In this document: piece by piece, positions 1 through 6,531 of the stretch
Numbering within the stretch: the stretch's first letter is position 1
Layout of the letters: the number at the start of each line of letters is the position of its first letter
Assembly: GCA_934402125.1 (NCBI GenBank)
Contig: CAKRTY010000002.1
Coordinates: 1 to 17,101 of the forward strand
From: an uncultured Anaerosacchariphilus sp.
Lineage (GTDB): Bacteria > Bacillota > Clostridia > Lachnospirales > Lachnospiraceae
Direction of reading: 5' to 3'
Length of the DNA stretch: 17,101 nucleotides
Notes under the pieces: generated by a model
The model's database searches: none
Seen by the model: the letters and a program-made list of their open reading frames with translations, nothing else
Told to the model about the DNA's origin: nothing
Position numbers and translations under genes: made by a program

Positions 1-742
1 TATCGCGGTAGTTGTCAAGGTAGGTTCCCTTGATGGCGTCAGTGCTGCTGATACCATCGGTCTGATACTCAAAGTAAATCGGCAGGTTTGCCAGATGTGT
101 CTTGAATCTCCAGTCGGAGGAGCCATCCATACCTGCGGAGGTAAATGCCGCAAAGCCAAGCTCAGAGGAGCGTGCTGTGATATCCTCAGCTACCTTCTTC
201 AGATCCGCGAAGGACTGGATATCGTCGATGGTGTATCCTGCCTTCTCCAGCAGTGTCTTATTTACAATCAGTCCGTAGGACTCGATTACGTATGCGATGC
301 CGTATACGGTGTCGTCTTCCTTCAGCGCGTAGTTATCGCTGGTCAGCTGTCCGTAGATATCGGATCCTGCCAGGTCGTAGCAGTAATCCTTCCAGTTTGC
401 CAGACCCACCGGTCCGTTTACCTGGAACAGGGTCGGAGCGCCGCTCTTGCCCATCTCACTCATCAGAGTGGTCTCATAGTTACCGGATGCTGCTGTTACA
501 ACAGTTACCGGTACGCCGGTCTCTTCGGTATAAGCCTTCGCCAGGTCCTGCCACTGCTGATCCTGCTCCGGCTTGAAGTTCAAATAATATACAGAGCCTT
601 CTGCTCCGCTTGCTTCTGTGGTATCTGCCTTCGTGTCTGTAGATGTAGAGGTGTCTCCTCCGTTGGAAGATCCGCCGCAGCCTGCCAGCATGGAAACTGC
701 CAGAGCGCCGCTCAGTGTCAGGGCTAAGAGTTTCTTGTTCAT
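1..742 (-). CDS. ABC transporter substrate-binding lipoprotein, sugar type (partial, C-terminus outside window)
   Basis: The first 247 codons are visible; the gene runs off the left edge. It starts at the ATG at 740-742, preceded by a strong GGGAGG ribosome binding site. Residues 1-22 form a lipoprotein signal: Lys-rich start, hydrophobic stretch, then the lipobox LAGC with the lipidated Cys at 22. A Ser/Thr/Gly/Asp-rich linker (about 23-48) follows, then a mixed fold typical of extracellular solute-binding protein family 1 (UgpB/MsmE type), with recognisable segments such as YTEETGVPVTV, SGAPTLFQVNGP and AYVIESYGLIVNK. Proteins of this family sit on the outer face of the membrane and deliver sugars or oligosaccharides to an ABC permease, which would be expected to the left. 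Tandem LacI/CcpA-type palindromes upstream support a carbohydrate substrate. The actual sugar cannot be told from the sequence. Confidence 0.88.
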   Translation of the reverse strand, partial: MNKKLLALTLSGALAVSMLAGCGGSSNGGDTSTSTDTKADTTEASGAEGSVYYLNFKPEQDQQWQDLAKAYTEETGVPVTVVTAASGNYETTLMSEMGKSGAPTLFQVNGPVGLANWKDYCYDLAGSDIYGQLTSDNYALKEDDTVYGIAYVIESYGLIVNKTLLEKAGYTIDDIQSFADLKKVAEDITARSSELGFAAFTSAGMDGSSDWRFKTHLANLPIYFEYQTDGISSTDAIKGTYLDNYRD

Positions 743-789
743 AATGATTTCCTCCCGTTCATGGTGGAATTCCTTGTTGGAATCCGTTT

Positions 790-817
790 TGGAAACGTTT
801 CATTGGAAACGTTTCCA
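790..817. promoter_or_regulatory. Two tandem LacI/CcpA-type operator palindromes
   Basis: The palindrome GAAACGTTTC occurs twice, centred between 796/797 and between 810/811, exactly 14 bp apart. The second copy, TGGAAACGTTTCCA (804-817), is a perfect 14-bp palindrome and fits the loose catabolite response element pattern TGNAANCGNWNNCA. The first copy (790-803) departs from it at its outer end. The central CG with flanking AAA/TTT is typical of LacI-family regulators. The sites lie just downstream of the predicted start of transcription of the binding-protein gene, where bound repressor would block transcription. Whether the regulator is CcpA or a local LacI-type repressor cannot be decided here. 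Confidence 0.65.
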
Positions 818-831
818 GTTCTTATGCTTCT

Positions 832-860
832 ATCATAGTCTCTTTCACGAAAAAAAGCAA
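832..860 (-). promoter_or_regulatory. Probable sigma-A promoter of the binding-protein gene
   Basis: On the minus strand a -35-like TTGCTT (855-860) is followed after 17 bp by TATGAT (832-837, 5 of 6 to consensus). Transcription would start near 825, placing the tandem operators at about +8 to +35. The -35 is weak, and its bases are shared with the inverted repeat at 848-889. Confidence 0.4.
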
Positions 861-889
861 GAAGTTTTTTCCACTCCCTGCTTTTTTCG
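848..889 (-). terminator. Possible weak terminator after the zinc-ribbon gene
   Basis: An inverted repeat pairs 848-859 with 879-889 (about 11 bp, mostly A-T), leaving a loop of about 19 nt. Read on the minus strand, the far arm ends in a run of seven T. It lies downstream of the zinc-ribbon gene. The low GC content and long loop make it a poor example, and it overlaps the predicted -35 of the next gene. Confidence 0.3.
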
Positions 890-933
890 TCAGTTTTACA
901 GATTATTATGTCTGCTTTTTGTGCAATTTTTCA

Positions 934-1203
934 CTAGATCCACTCACAATCACCGCCGGTGACCGCCAGGCTTAAGAGTCCGTCCATTCTTTCGATCTCT
1001 TCCTCGCCCTCAAGCTTCTCGATGAGCTCCGCCGTATCCATCACATCCTCCATGGATTCATCCGGCCCGATCTCATAATCGATATCCATCGCGCAGTCCG
1101 GACATGGGATCCGCTGCATGGTCTGCAAGGATAAAAAGCGGTTGCCGCATTTTTTACATTCATAGAAGCCGCATTCTTTGGTTCCTTCCGGTACGTAGTA
1201 CAT
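934..1203 (-). CDS. Small zinc-ribbon protein of unknown function
   Basis: An 89-residue soluble protein with two CxxC knuckles, C16-x2-C19 (ECKKCG) and C34-x2-C37 (PCPDC). Together they form a single four-Cys zinc ribbon in the N-terminal half; an extra Cys is at 11. The C-terminal half (about 46-75) is very acidic and probably helical. I do not recognise a named family. The start is the ATG at 1201-1203, with GGGAGG about 9 bp upstream, and a good sigma-A promoter lies at 1235-1263, so it is transcribed on its own. It sits between spoVT and a sugar-transport gene without an obvious link to either. Zinc ribbons of this kind commonly bind nucleic acid or protein partners; which applies here is unknown. 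Confidence 0.8.
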   Translation of the reverse strand: MYYVPEGTKECGFYECKKCGNRFLSLQTMQRIPCPDCAMDIDYEIGPDESMEDVMDTAELIEKLEGEEEIERMDGLLSLAVTGGDCEWI

Positions 1204-1234
1204 ACTTTATGCCTCCCAGTCTCTGATGTTTCAT

Positions 1235-1263
1235 ATTTTAAACAGAAACCGGTATAACGTCAA
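1235..1263 (-). promoter_or_regulatory. Sigma-A promoter of the zinc-ribbon gene
   Basis: On the minus strand TTGACG (1258-1263, 5 of 6) and TAAAAT (1235-1240, 5 of 6) are separated by exactly 17 bp. The predicted start near 1228 gives a short leader of about 25 nt before the ATG. The promoter lies in the 80-bp gap after spoVT. Confidence 0.6.
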
Positions 1264-1283
1264 TTATTTTAAACATAAATTGT

Positions 1284-1832
1284 CTAATTCTCCATCTGTC
1301 GCCCCAGAAAATTCGCTGCGGTCAGGGCCAGCTTTAATTCCATATCACCCATTTTCACCTTTGGATCCCGGGAAAACAGGATCACGGCGCCGATGGCGTC
1401 GCCTTCGGCGATGATGGGGCAGATAGTTTCACTTCCCGTCTGCTCTGTGTCCTCTTCCACGAGTCCTACAAATTTTTTATGTCCGGCTTCTGCCTGCTGA
1501 TTTTCCCGATTCTCAATCAGCCGTTCCAGACCGGGACTGATAGCTTTTCCCTGATACTCCTTCTTTGCGCCGCCTGCAGCCGCGATCACCGTATCCCGGT
1601 CGCAGATACAGACCGGAAGTCCCAGAACCTGTCCCAGGCTGTCCGCGTACTGCTTCGCAAAGCTTCCCAACTCTCCGATAGGCGAATATTTTTTCAGGAT
1701 AATCTCGCCCTCCCGGTCTGTAAAAATCTCCAGGGGATCTCCTTCCCGGATCCGGAGCGTCCTTCGTATCTCCTTGGGGATTACCACCCTTCCCAGATCG
1801 TCAATCCTTCTTACGATTCCCGTAGCTTTCAT
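1284..1832 (-). CDS. spoVT: Stage V sporulation protein T (AbrB-family transcription regulator)
   Basis: A 182-residue protein, close to the usual SpoVT length. Residues 1-50 are a swapped-hairpin AbrB DNA-binding domain that opens with the near-invariant MKATGIVRRIDDLGRVVIPK and continues EIRRTLRIREGDPLEIF. Residues about 55-178 form the GAF-like sensor domain typical of SpoVT. In Bacillus, SpoVT acts in the forespore, adjusting sigma-G-dependent genes late in sporulation. The start ATG (1830-1832) has GGAGGAAC placed well upstream. A match to the sigma-G promoter consensus lies 60-90 bp upstream, which fits the known control of this gene. The family assignment is very secure; the forespore role is inferred from Bacillus. 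Confidence 0.96.
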   Translation of the reverse strand: MKATGIVRRIDDLGRVVIPKEIRRTLRIREGDPLEIFTDREGEIILKKYSPIGELGSFAKQYADSLGQVLGLPVCICDRDTVIAAAGGAKKEYQGKAISPGLERLIENRENQQAEAGHKKFVGLVEEDTEQTGSETICPIIAEGDAIGAVILFSRDPKVKMGDMELKLALTAANFLGRQMEN

Positions 1833-1892
1833 AGTCTCTGTTCCTCCTGCATATCATACCTGCCCTGATTACTGTATTGCGTGTTTTATGGG

Positions 1893-1921
1893 TAGTATGT
1901 GGAAATGCAGGAGAAATATAC
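1893..1921 (-). promoter_or_regulatory. Sigma-G-like forespore promoter of spoVT
   Basis: On the minus strand GTATA (1917-1921) and CATACTA (1893-1899) are separated by 17 bp. These agree with the sigma-G elements described in Bacillus (GnATR and CAtnnTA, spacing 17-18). Transcription would begin near 1886, giving a leader of about 54 nt. The upstream element abuts the stop codon of ldhA at 1923. I see no clear terminator after ldhA, so read-through from ldhA is also possible. Confidence 0.55.
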
Positions 1922-1922
1922 A

Positions 1923-2894
1923 CTATTTTATTTCATTTACCAGGTTGTTATTCTGGAAAAATTCCTTTACATTATGCAGCGTGGTCTCCGCGATATTGGA
2001 AAGGGCTTCCTCCGTCAGGAACGCCTGATGGGAGGTTAAGAGCACGTTGGGCATGGACACCAGAAGCTGCAGGGTCGCGTCGTCCACGATCTCACCGGAG
2101 CAGTCCTCGAAGAAGTAGTTGGCCTCCTCCTCATACACGTCCAGACCTACGGCCCGAAGCTGCTTATTCCACAGAGCCTCTACCAGGGCCACGCTGTCCA
2201 CCAGGGCTCCACGGGAGGTATTGATCAGGATCGCGCTGTCCTTCATGATGGCAAAACGCTTTTCATCTACCATATGATGGGTCTCGTCGGTCAGCGGGCA
2301 GTGAAGGGAGATGAAATCACTCTCCCGGAACAGGGTATCCAGATCCACGTAGTCAATTCCCTCAACCGGATACATATCGTATGCGATCACCTTCATGCCG
2401 AAGCCCCGGCAGATATCGATGAACATCCGGCCGATTCGTCCGGTTCCCACGACGCCGACGGTCTTTCCGTACAGATCCACGCCTGTCAGGCCATTCAGGC
2501 TGAAATTGAACTCACGGGTACGGTTATAAGCCTTGTGAGTTTTCCGGTTCAGGGTCAGCAAGAGCGCCATGGCATGCTCTGCCACCGCATGGGGAGAATA
2601 TGCCGGAACGCGGACTGCCTTCAGATCGCCCAGTGCCTTCAGATCCAGGTTGTTGTAGCCTGCGCAGCGCATGGCTACCAGCTTTACGCCCAGCTTCTTC
2701 AGCTCGCCCAGAACCTCTGCGTCGATGGTATCATTTACAAAGGCACACACCACGTCGCAGCCCTTTGCGGAGTCTACGGTCTGCGCATTCAGCTTATGCT
2801 CCATATATCGGATCTCGATTTCACCATCGCTGTTCCACTTTTTAAATGCCTCAATTTCATAAGGTTTTGCATCGAAAAACGCCATTTTAATCAT
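1923..2894 (-). CDS. ldhA: D-lactate dehydrogenase (NAD-dependent, D-2-hydroxyacid dehydrogenase family)
   Basis: A 323-residue cytoplasmic enzyme that reduces pyruvate to D-lactate with NADH, regenerating NAD+ in fermentation. The Rossmann motif VVGTGRIGR lies at about 148-156. The catalytic triad of the family is present: Arg228 in NTSRGA, Glu257 in DVYEEE and His289 in TSHQAF. The phrases DVYEEE-ANYFFED and SHQAFLTEEAL are typical of fermentative LdhA rather than of glycerate or phosphoglycerate dehydrogenases. An in-frame ATG at 2937-2939 would add 15 residues, but the ATG at 2892-2894 has AGGAGG seven bases upstream and starts exactly at the family N-terminus (MIKMAFFDAKPYE), so I chose it. 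It diverges from the acetokinase-family gene across about 200 bp that carry Rex-like boxes. Confidence 0.93.
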   Translation of the reverse strand: MIKMAFFDAKPYEIEAFKKWNSDGEIEIRYMEHKLNAQTVDSAKGCDVVCAFVNDTIDAEVLGELKKLGVKLVAMRCAGYNNLDLKALGDLKAVRVPAYSPHAVAEHAMALLLTLNRKTHKAYNRTREFNFSLNGLTGVDLYGKTVGVVGTGRIGRMFIDICRGFGMKVIAYDMYPVEGIDYVDLDTLFRESDFISLHCPLTDETHHMVDEKRFAIMKDSAILINTSRGALVDSVALVEALWNKQLRAVGLDVYEEEANYFFEDCSGEIVDDATLQLLVSMPNVLLTSHQAFLTEEALSNIAETTLHNVKEFFQNNNLVNEIK

Positions 2895-2998
2895 AATAGT
2901 TCCTCCTGTCCTAAGCCGCTCCCGTTTCCTTTTCCCCATTACATCTATTTGAAACGGCTGTTTTTATTGTGTATGCTTTTTGTTTTTGCTATACTAAT

Positions 2999-3027
2999 AA
3001 CATAACAGCAGTTTCTTATTTTGACAA
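2999..3027 (-). promoter_or_regulatory. Probable promoter of ldhA
   Basis: On the minus strand TTGTCA (3022-3027, 5 of 6) is followed after 17 bp by TATGTT (2999-3004, 4 of 6), with an extended TGT just before it. The start would be near 2992, about 100 nt upstream of the ldhA ATG. I could not settle on a convincing -10 for the opposite gene: TTGACA at 3021-3026 on the plus strand has only T-rich sequence at the right distance. Confidence 0.4.
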
Positions 3028-3035
3028 GATATTAA

Positions 3036-3073
3036 GTGATATTTTTTTAACAATATTGTGTATTTTTTAACGA
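3036..3073. promoter_or_regulatory. Two Rex-like boxes between ldhA and the acetokinase gene
   Basis: Two stretches each match the clostridial Rex consensus TTGTTAANNNNTTAACAA at 11 of 14 defined positions. Box 1 is 3036-3053 (GTGATAT-N4-TTAACAA, with one perfect half-site). Box 2 is 3056-3073 (TTGTGTA-N4-TTAACGA). Their centres are 20 bp apart, about two helical turns. Rex is the NADH-sensing repressor of fermentation genes, and both neighbours are fermentation-type enzymes. The region is very AT-rich, so chance matches are a real possibility. Confidence 0.28.
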
Positions 3074-3097
3074 ACAATTTTTACAGGGAGGTTTTAC

Positions 3098-4285
3098 ATG
3101 AAAATTCTGGTATGCAACGCAGGGAGCACGTCCCTCAAATTCAAGCTCTTCGACATGCCTGCGGAGGAGGTTCTCGCAGAAGGAAAGGTCGAACGGGTAG
3201 GCACTGACACTGCTATTTTCCATTTTTCCAAGCCGGACGGCTTCCGTATCTTCCGGGAAAATCTTCATGTCCCGACTTACACCGAAGGGATTCAGCTTTT
3301 CCTCGATCGGATTCTCGATCCGGAACAGGGCGTGTTATCGGATCTGTCAGAGCTCACGCGTGTGGGCTTCAAGACCGTACTTTCCAAAGACCATTACGGC
3401 ATTCATGAACTGACGCCGGAGGTGCTTCAGGGCATGGAGGATTATATGGTTGTGGCTCCCGCCCACAATACGCCTTATCTGGAGGCTATCCGCCAGTTCC
3501 AGAAGCTGACGCCGGATGCTATGCTGGTCGGCGCTTTTGAAACCGCCTTCCACCAGACCATTCCAATGGAGCGCCGAATCTACGGAATCCCCTGGGAATG
3601 GTATGAACAATACGGAATCCAGCGTCTGGGCTATCACGGCGCTTCCCACAGCTATGTGGCAGAAACCCTGACAGAGCTGTACGGCTCCACCGGAAAGGCT
3701 ATCTCCTGCCACCTGGGCGGCAGCGGCTCCCTCTGTGCCATTGACAAGGGCAGAAGCGTAGACACCAGCTTCGGTATCTCCCTGCAGGTGGGCATTATCC
3801 AGTCCAACCGCTGCGGTGATATCGATCCTTTTATTGTCCCCTTCCTGCAAAAGGAAGGACTGTCCCTGGACGAGGTTCTGGAGGGACTGACAAAGAAGGG
3901 CGGACTTCTGGGAATCTCCGGCGTCAGCAATGATCTCCGGGACGTACTGGAAGCCGCCGACGCCGGAAATGAACGGGCACAGCTTGCCATCGACGTCTTC
4001 TGCAACGGCATTGTCCGTCATATCGGCGCCTATTACGCAGAGCTGGGTGGCCTCGATCATCTGGTTTTCACCGGCGGAATCGGCGAGCACGGTACCCGGA
4101 TCCGTGAAATTGTCTGCCATCAGCTGAAGCATATGGGGATTCTCTTAGATGATAAGAAGAACGAGAGCTGTACTGGATCCAACACCGTCATTTCCTGTGA
4201 CGCTTCCCCGGTTATGATCCACGTCATCCCGGCTAATGAGGAGCTGGGCGTAGCGCGGAAAACCTATGCCTGCGCCAGAGCCTGA
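3098..4285 (+). CDS. Acetate/propionate/butyrate kinase-family protein with variant active site
   Basis: A 395-residue member of the acetokinase family (ASKHA fold), near the usual length of about 400. Family hallmarks are NAGSTSLKFKLFD at the N-terminus, RLGYHGASHSYVA (about 176-188), RCGDIDP (238-244), the nucleotide-site stretches GLLGISGVSNDLRD and FTGGIGEHG, and ANEELGVAR near the end. Compared with Methanosarcina acetate kinase, N7, H123, H180, R238 (R241) and E381 (E384) are kept. K92 stands where Arg91 is expected, and E148 where the catalytic Asp148 is expected. The TPLEG and HLGNGS stretches read SLQVG and HLGGSG. It may therefore phosphorylate another short-chain acid or work poorly. 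It starts at ATG 3098 after GGGAGG. No phosphotransacetylase gene is adjacent, unlike the usual pta-ackA pair. Confidence 0.85.
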   Translation: MKILVCNAGSTSLKFKLFDMPAEEVLAEGKVERVGTDTAIFHFSKPDGFRIFRENLHVPTYTEGIQLFLDRILDPEQGVLSDLSELTRVGFKTVLSKDHYGIHELTPEVLQGMEDYMVVAPAHNTPYLEAIRQFQKLTPDAMLVGAFETAFHQTIPMERRIYGIPWEWYEQYGIQRLGYHGASHSYVAETLTELYGSTGKAISCHLGGSGSLCAIDKGRSVDTSFGISLQVGIIQSNRCGDIDPFIVPFLQKEGLSLDEVLEGLTKKGGLLGISGVSNDLRDVLEAADAGNERAQLAIDVFCNGIVRHIGAYYAELGGLDHLVFTGGIGEHGTRIREIVCHQLKHMGILLDDKKNESCTGSNTVISCDASPVMIHVIPANEELGVARKTYACARA

Positions 4286-4329
4286 GCGATTCGTAAATAG
4301 AATGTGACAATCGATTTTCTAATCCCAGA

Positions 4330-4369
4330 AAAAAGGGGCTTCGTCCAATCCGGACGAAGCCCTTTTTTT
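4330..4369. terminator. Strong bidirectional intrinsic terminator
   Basis: A perfect 11-bp stem, GGGCTTCGTCC (4336-4346) with GGACGAAGCCC (4352-4362), has a 5-nt loop. It is followed on the plus strand by seven T and preceded by a run of A that serves as a T run on the minus strand. It lies between the convergent acetokinase and GH25 genes and can end transcription of both. Confidence 0.93.
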
Positions 4370-4377
4370 CTGTTCCA

Positions 4378-6405
4378 TTAAATGGAACTGATATTCATAT
4401 CTACATTACCCGGAACACCATCTACCGAGCCCTTAGAGGTATTCTGCCAGATGTCATAGCGTCCGCTGTAACCGCATTTTTCTGCGTAATGCGCTACCCA
4501 GATCCGATAACTTCCAAACTTGGATACGTCCAGGTGAGAGGAGAACCAGCTCTTACTTGCGTATACCATGGGCTTGTAACCGGAGTTCGCCACAGTATTG
4601 CAGAATGCTACGGTGATTCTCGTTCTGTCCGACTTGGAAAGTCCGTCCGCACGGCCTCTTCCGCCGGCTGCATACTCGCTGTCGATGGCAATCGGCATAT
4701 TGATGCCGTACTGGTTCGCCAGCTTCACCGCCATACTTGCTTCCTCTACCGCCTCTGCCTCGGTAATCGCCTGGCTGAAGAAATAGATACCTACACGAAG
4801 GCCTGCTGCCTTGGCACCTGTAATATGGGAAGCGAACTTCGGATCCTGAACCAGAACGCCGGAGCCGTATCCACGGTAACCGCAGCGGATAATCGCGAAA
4901 TTGATACCCGCGTTCTTAACCTTCTGCCAGTTGATGCCGCTCTGATACTTGGACACATCGATTCCGATGGTGCCGGAACGCACGCCGTCGCTGCTGAAGG
5001 TATACTGGATGCCCTGGATAACCTGGGTTCCCGTCACCTTATTGCCGTTCTTATCGAAATAATAGGTGGCTCCGTCGATGGTCTGCCAGCCGGTGTACTT
5101 CACGCCTGACACGCCCTCTTCGTAAACCGGCTCACTGCTGGTATCATAGATCGGCGCGCTGCTGGTATCATAGACGATCTTCTCTGTGGGCGCTGCCTTC
5201 AGGAATCTCAGACCGCGCAGAATCACAGTCGCCGGTGTGAGAGCCTGCTCCTCCGCAGCCTCGTTGGCGGCGCCGGTTTCTGTACTGCTTCCGCCTTCTG
5301 CACCGCTTCCGCTTTCCGTACCGTTTCCGCCCTCTGTTCCGCCTCCGGGCGTTTCTTCCTTCTTATCGTCTGGCTTTGTAGTCTCCAGAACTGCTCCGCA
5401 GCGATCGCACTTTCCGTCCTTATCCTCGTCAGTATGACCCAGGGCGTCCAGGGTTCCCTTCTCGCCCTCTGCACCGTCCGCAGGACAAACCATCACATAA
5501 GAACCTGCCTCTGTACAGGTTGCCTCTTTTGTAATCTTCTTCTCGGTATAAGCATGGGTATGGGCCGGAGTCAGATCCGCGCCGCAGCGGTCACACTTGT
5601 TATCTTTATTCTCGTCCACATGATCCGCCGCCGGCTCAGAAATAATCTTCGCGTACATGGGAGTTCCGTATTTATCCAGCTTCTGCTTGGAATATACCTT
5701 CTGTCCCCACTGATCCACCTTCTGCTTCGGCTCGGTCTTGGTGGAAGCCACATACTCTACCGTATCCGTCAACTTCTGGGCTGTACCTGCGCTGTCGTTG
5801 CCGGAGGTATTGGAATCCTCCTTGGACACGTTGATCTGGCTCTCGCTCTTGATCTCAGCGCTGACGTCTACTGCCTTATATTCAATATTCGCCTTAACCT
5901 CGGCTGTGATATCAGCCGGAGCCGCGTATCCGCCGGACGCCTTCATGGAAATGGTACACTTACCGGGCGTCATGGACTTCACATAGATGATACCGTCCTT
6001 ATCCTTATCCGTATACTTCTCAGACTTATTCCCAGAATCCTTTACGGTCACCTCAAAGGCTGTACCTGTGATAACCTTTCCGCTGGCTTTATTGACGATC
6101 TGCACCTTCAGATCCTTATCCACAGAGGTTGCTTTCAGCACCACCTGAATCTCCTTGGCCGATACCTTTGCCTTCTCCGTGTTGTCCCCGTCCAGACGGG
6201 TCAGCTCTGCCACATAGGACTTGTTCATAGCCAGTCCGATGACACTGGCTGTCGCTTCTTCTGCATTTTCATCGGAATCTGCCTGCAGATCCGTAACCGT
6301 CGGAATCATATCCTCCGTCACCTGGCTTCTGGCTCCACAGCCGCTTAAAAGCGACACGGTCAGAACTGCCGAGAGCAGTAACGCCCCCACTCGTTTTGCT
6401 TTCAT
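4378..6405 (-). CDS. Surface lipoprotein with C-terminal GH25 lysozyme (muramidase) domain
   Basis: A 675-residue modular protein. Residues 1-23 are a lipoprotein signal with lipobox LSGC (Cys23). About 50-180 looks like an immunoglobulin-type beta domain. At 263-278 and 325-340 there are two copies of an acidic DxDxDGxCDRCG-type motif, with CxxC pairs C271/C274 and C333/C336. Between them is an HTHAYTEKKITKEATCTEAG segment typical of clostridial surface repeats. A Gly/Ser/Thr/Glu-rich linker (about 345-388) and a short repeat (YDTSSAP/YDTSSEP, 412-427) lead to a choline-binding-like repeat (GWQTIDGATYYFDKNGNKV, 439-457). The GH25 domain (about 478-675) has IDVSKYQ (D483) and IAIDSEY (D575, E577), the expected acidic residues. 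It probably cleaves peptidoglycan on the cell surface. Start ATG 6403-6405 follows GAGGAGG, with its own promoter at 6477-6505. Confidence 0.92.
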   Translation of the reverse strand: MKAKRVGALLLSAVLTVSLLSGCGARSQVTEDMIPTVTDLQADSDENAEEATASVIGLAMNKSYVAELTRLDGDNTEKAKVSAKEIQVVLKATSVDKDLKVQIVNKASGKVITGTAFEVTVKDSGNKSEKYTDKDKDGIIYVKSMTPGKCTISMKASGGYAAPADITAEVKANIEYKAVDVSAEIKSESQINVSKEDSNTSGNDSAGTAQKLTDTVEYVASTKTEPKQKVDQWGQKVYSKQKLDKYGTPMYAKIISEPAADHVDENKDNKCDRCGADLTPAHTHAYTEKKITKEATCTEAGSYVMVCPADGAEGEKGTLDALGHTDEDKDGKCDRCGAVLETTKPDDKKEETPGGGTEGGNGTESGSGAEGGSSTETGAANEAAEEQALTPATVILRGLRFLKAAPTEKIVYDTSSAPIYDTSSEPVYEEGVSGVKYTGWQTIDGATYYFDKNGNKVTGTQVIQGIQYTFSSDGVRSGTIGIDVSKYQSGINWQKVKNAGINFAIIRCGYRGYGSGVLVQDPKFASHITGAKAAGLRVGIYFFSQAITEAEAVEEASMAVKLANQYGINMPIAIDSEYAAGGRGRADGLSKSDRTRITVAFCNTVANSGYKPMVYASKSWFSSHLDVSKFGSYRIWVAHYAEKCGYSGRYDIWQNTSKGSVDGVPGNVDMNISSI

Positions 6406-6476
6406 AATGCCTCCTCATTCGTTTCCGGCCCTTTTCGGGCTTTATTTCTGCTGCCTTCGCAGTCGTTTTCCTTTAT

Positions 6477-6505
6477 AATATAACACCTGGAATTTCTGTT
6501 TTCAA
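6477..6505 (-). promoter_or_regulatory. Sigma-A promoter of the GH25 lipoprotein gene
   Basis: On the minus strand TTGAAA (6500-6505) is followed after 17 bp by TATATT (6477-6482, 5 of 6), with an extended TGT immediately upstream. The start near 6470 gives a leader of about 65 nt containing two very short GC hairpins. I see no terminator between this promoter and the gene at 6532-7071. Confidence 0.6.
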
Positions 6506-6531
6506 CTGCTCTGACTTAATTTTTTCTTAAT

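Noticed and set aside
2895..2939. Longer ldhA start at the ATG of 2937-2939
   Set aside because: It would add 15 basic residues absent from the family. The ATG at 2892-2894 has an ideal AGGAGG and begins at the conserved N-terminus.
5140..5345. Repeat-like DNA that could suggest a CRISPR or VNTR
   Set aside because: The repeats are in frame and encode the YDTSS pair and the Gly/Ser/Glu linker; there are no regular spacers.
5186..5474. Reading frames antisense or out of frame with the GH25 linker
   Set aside because: They arise from the Gly/Ser/Glu-rich low-complexity codons of the lipoprotein; no start signals of their own.
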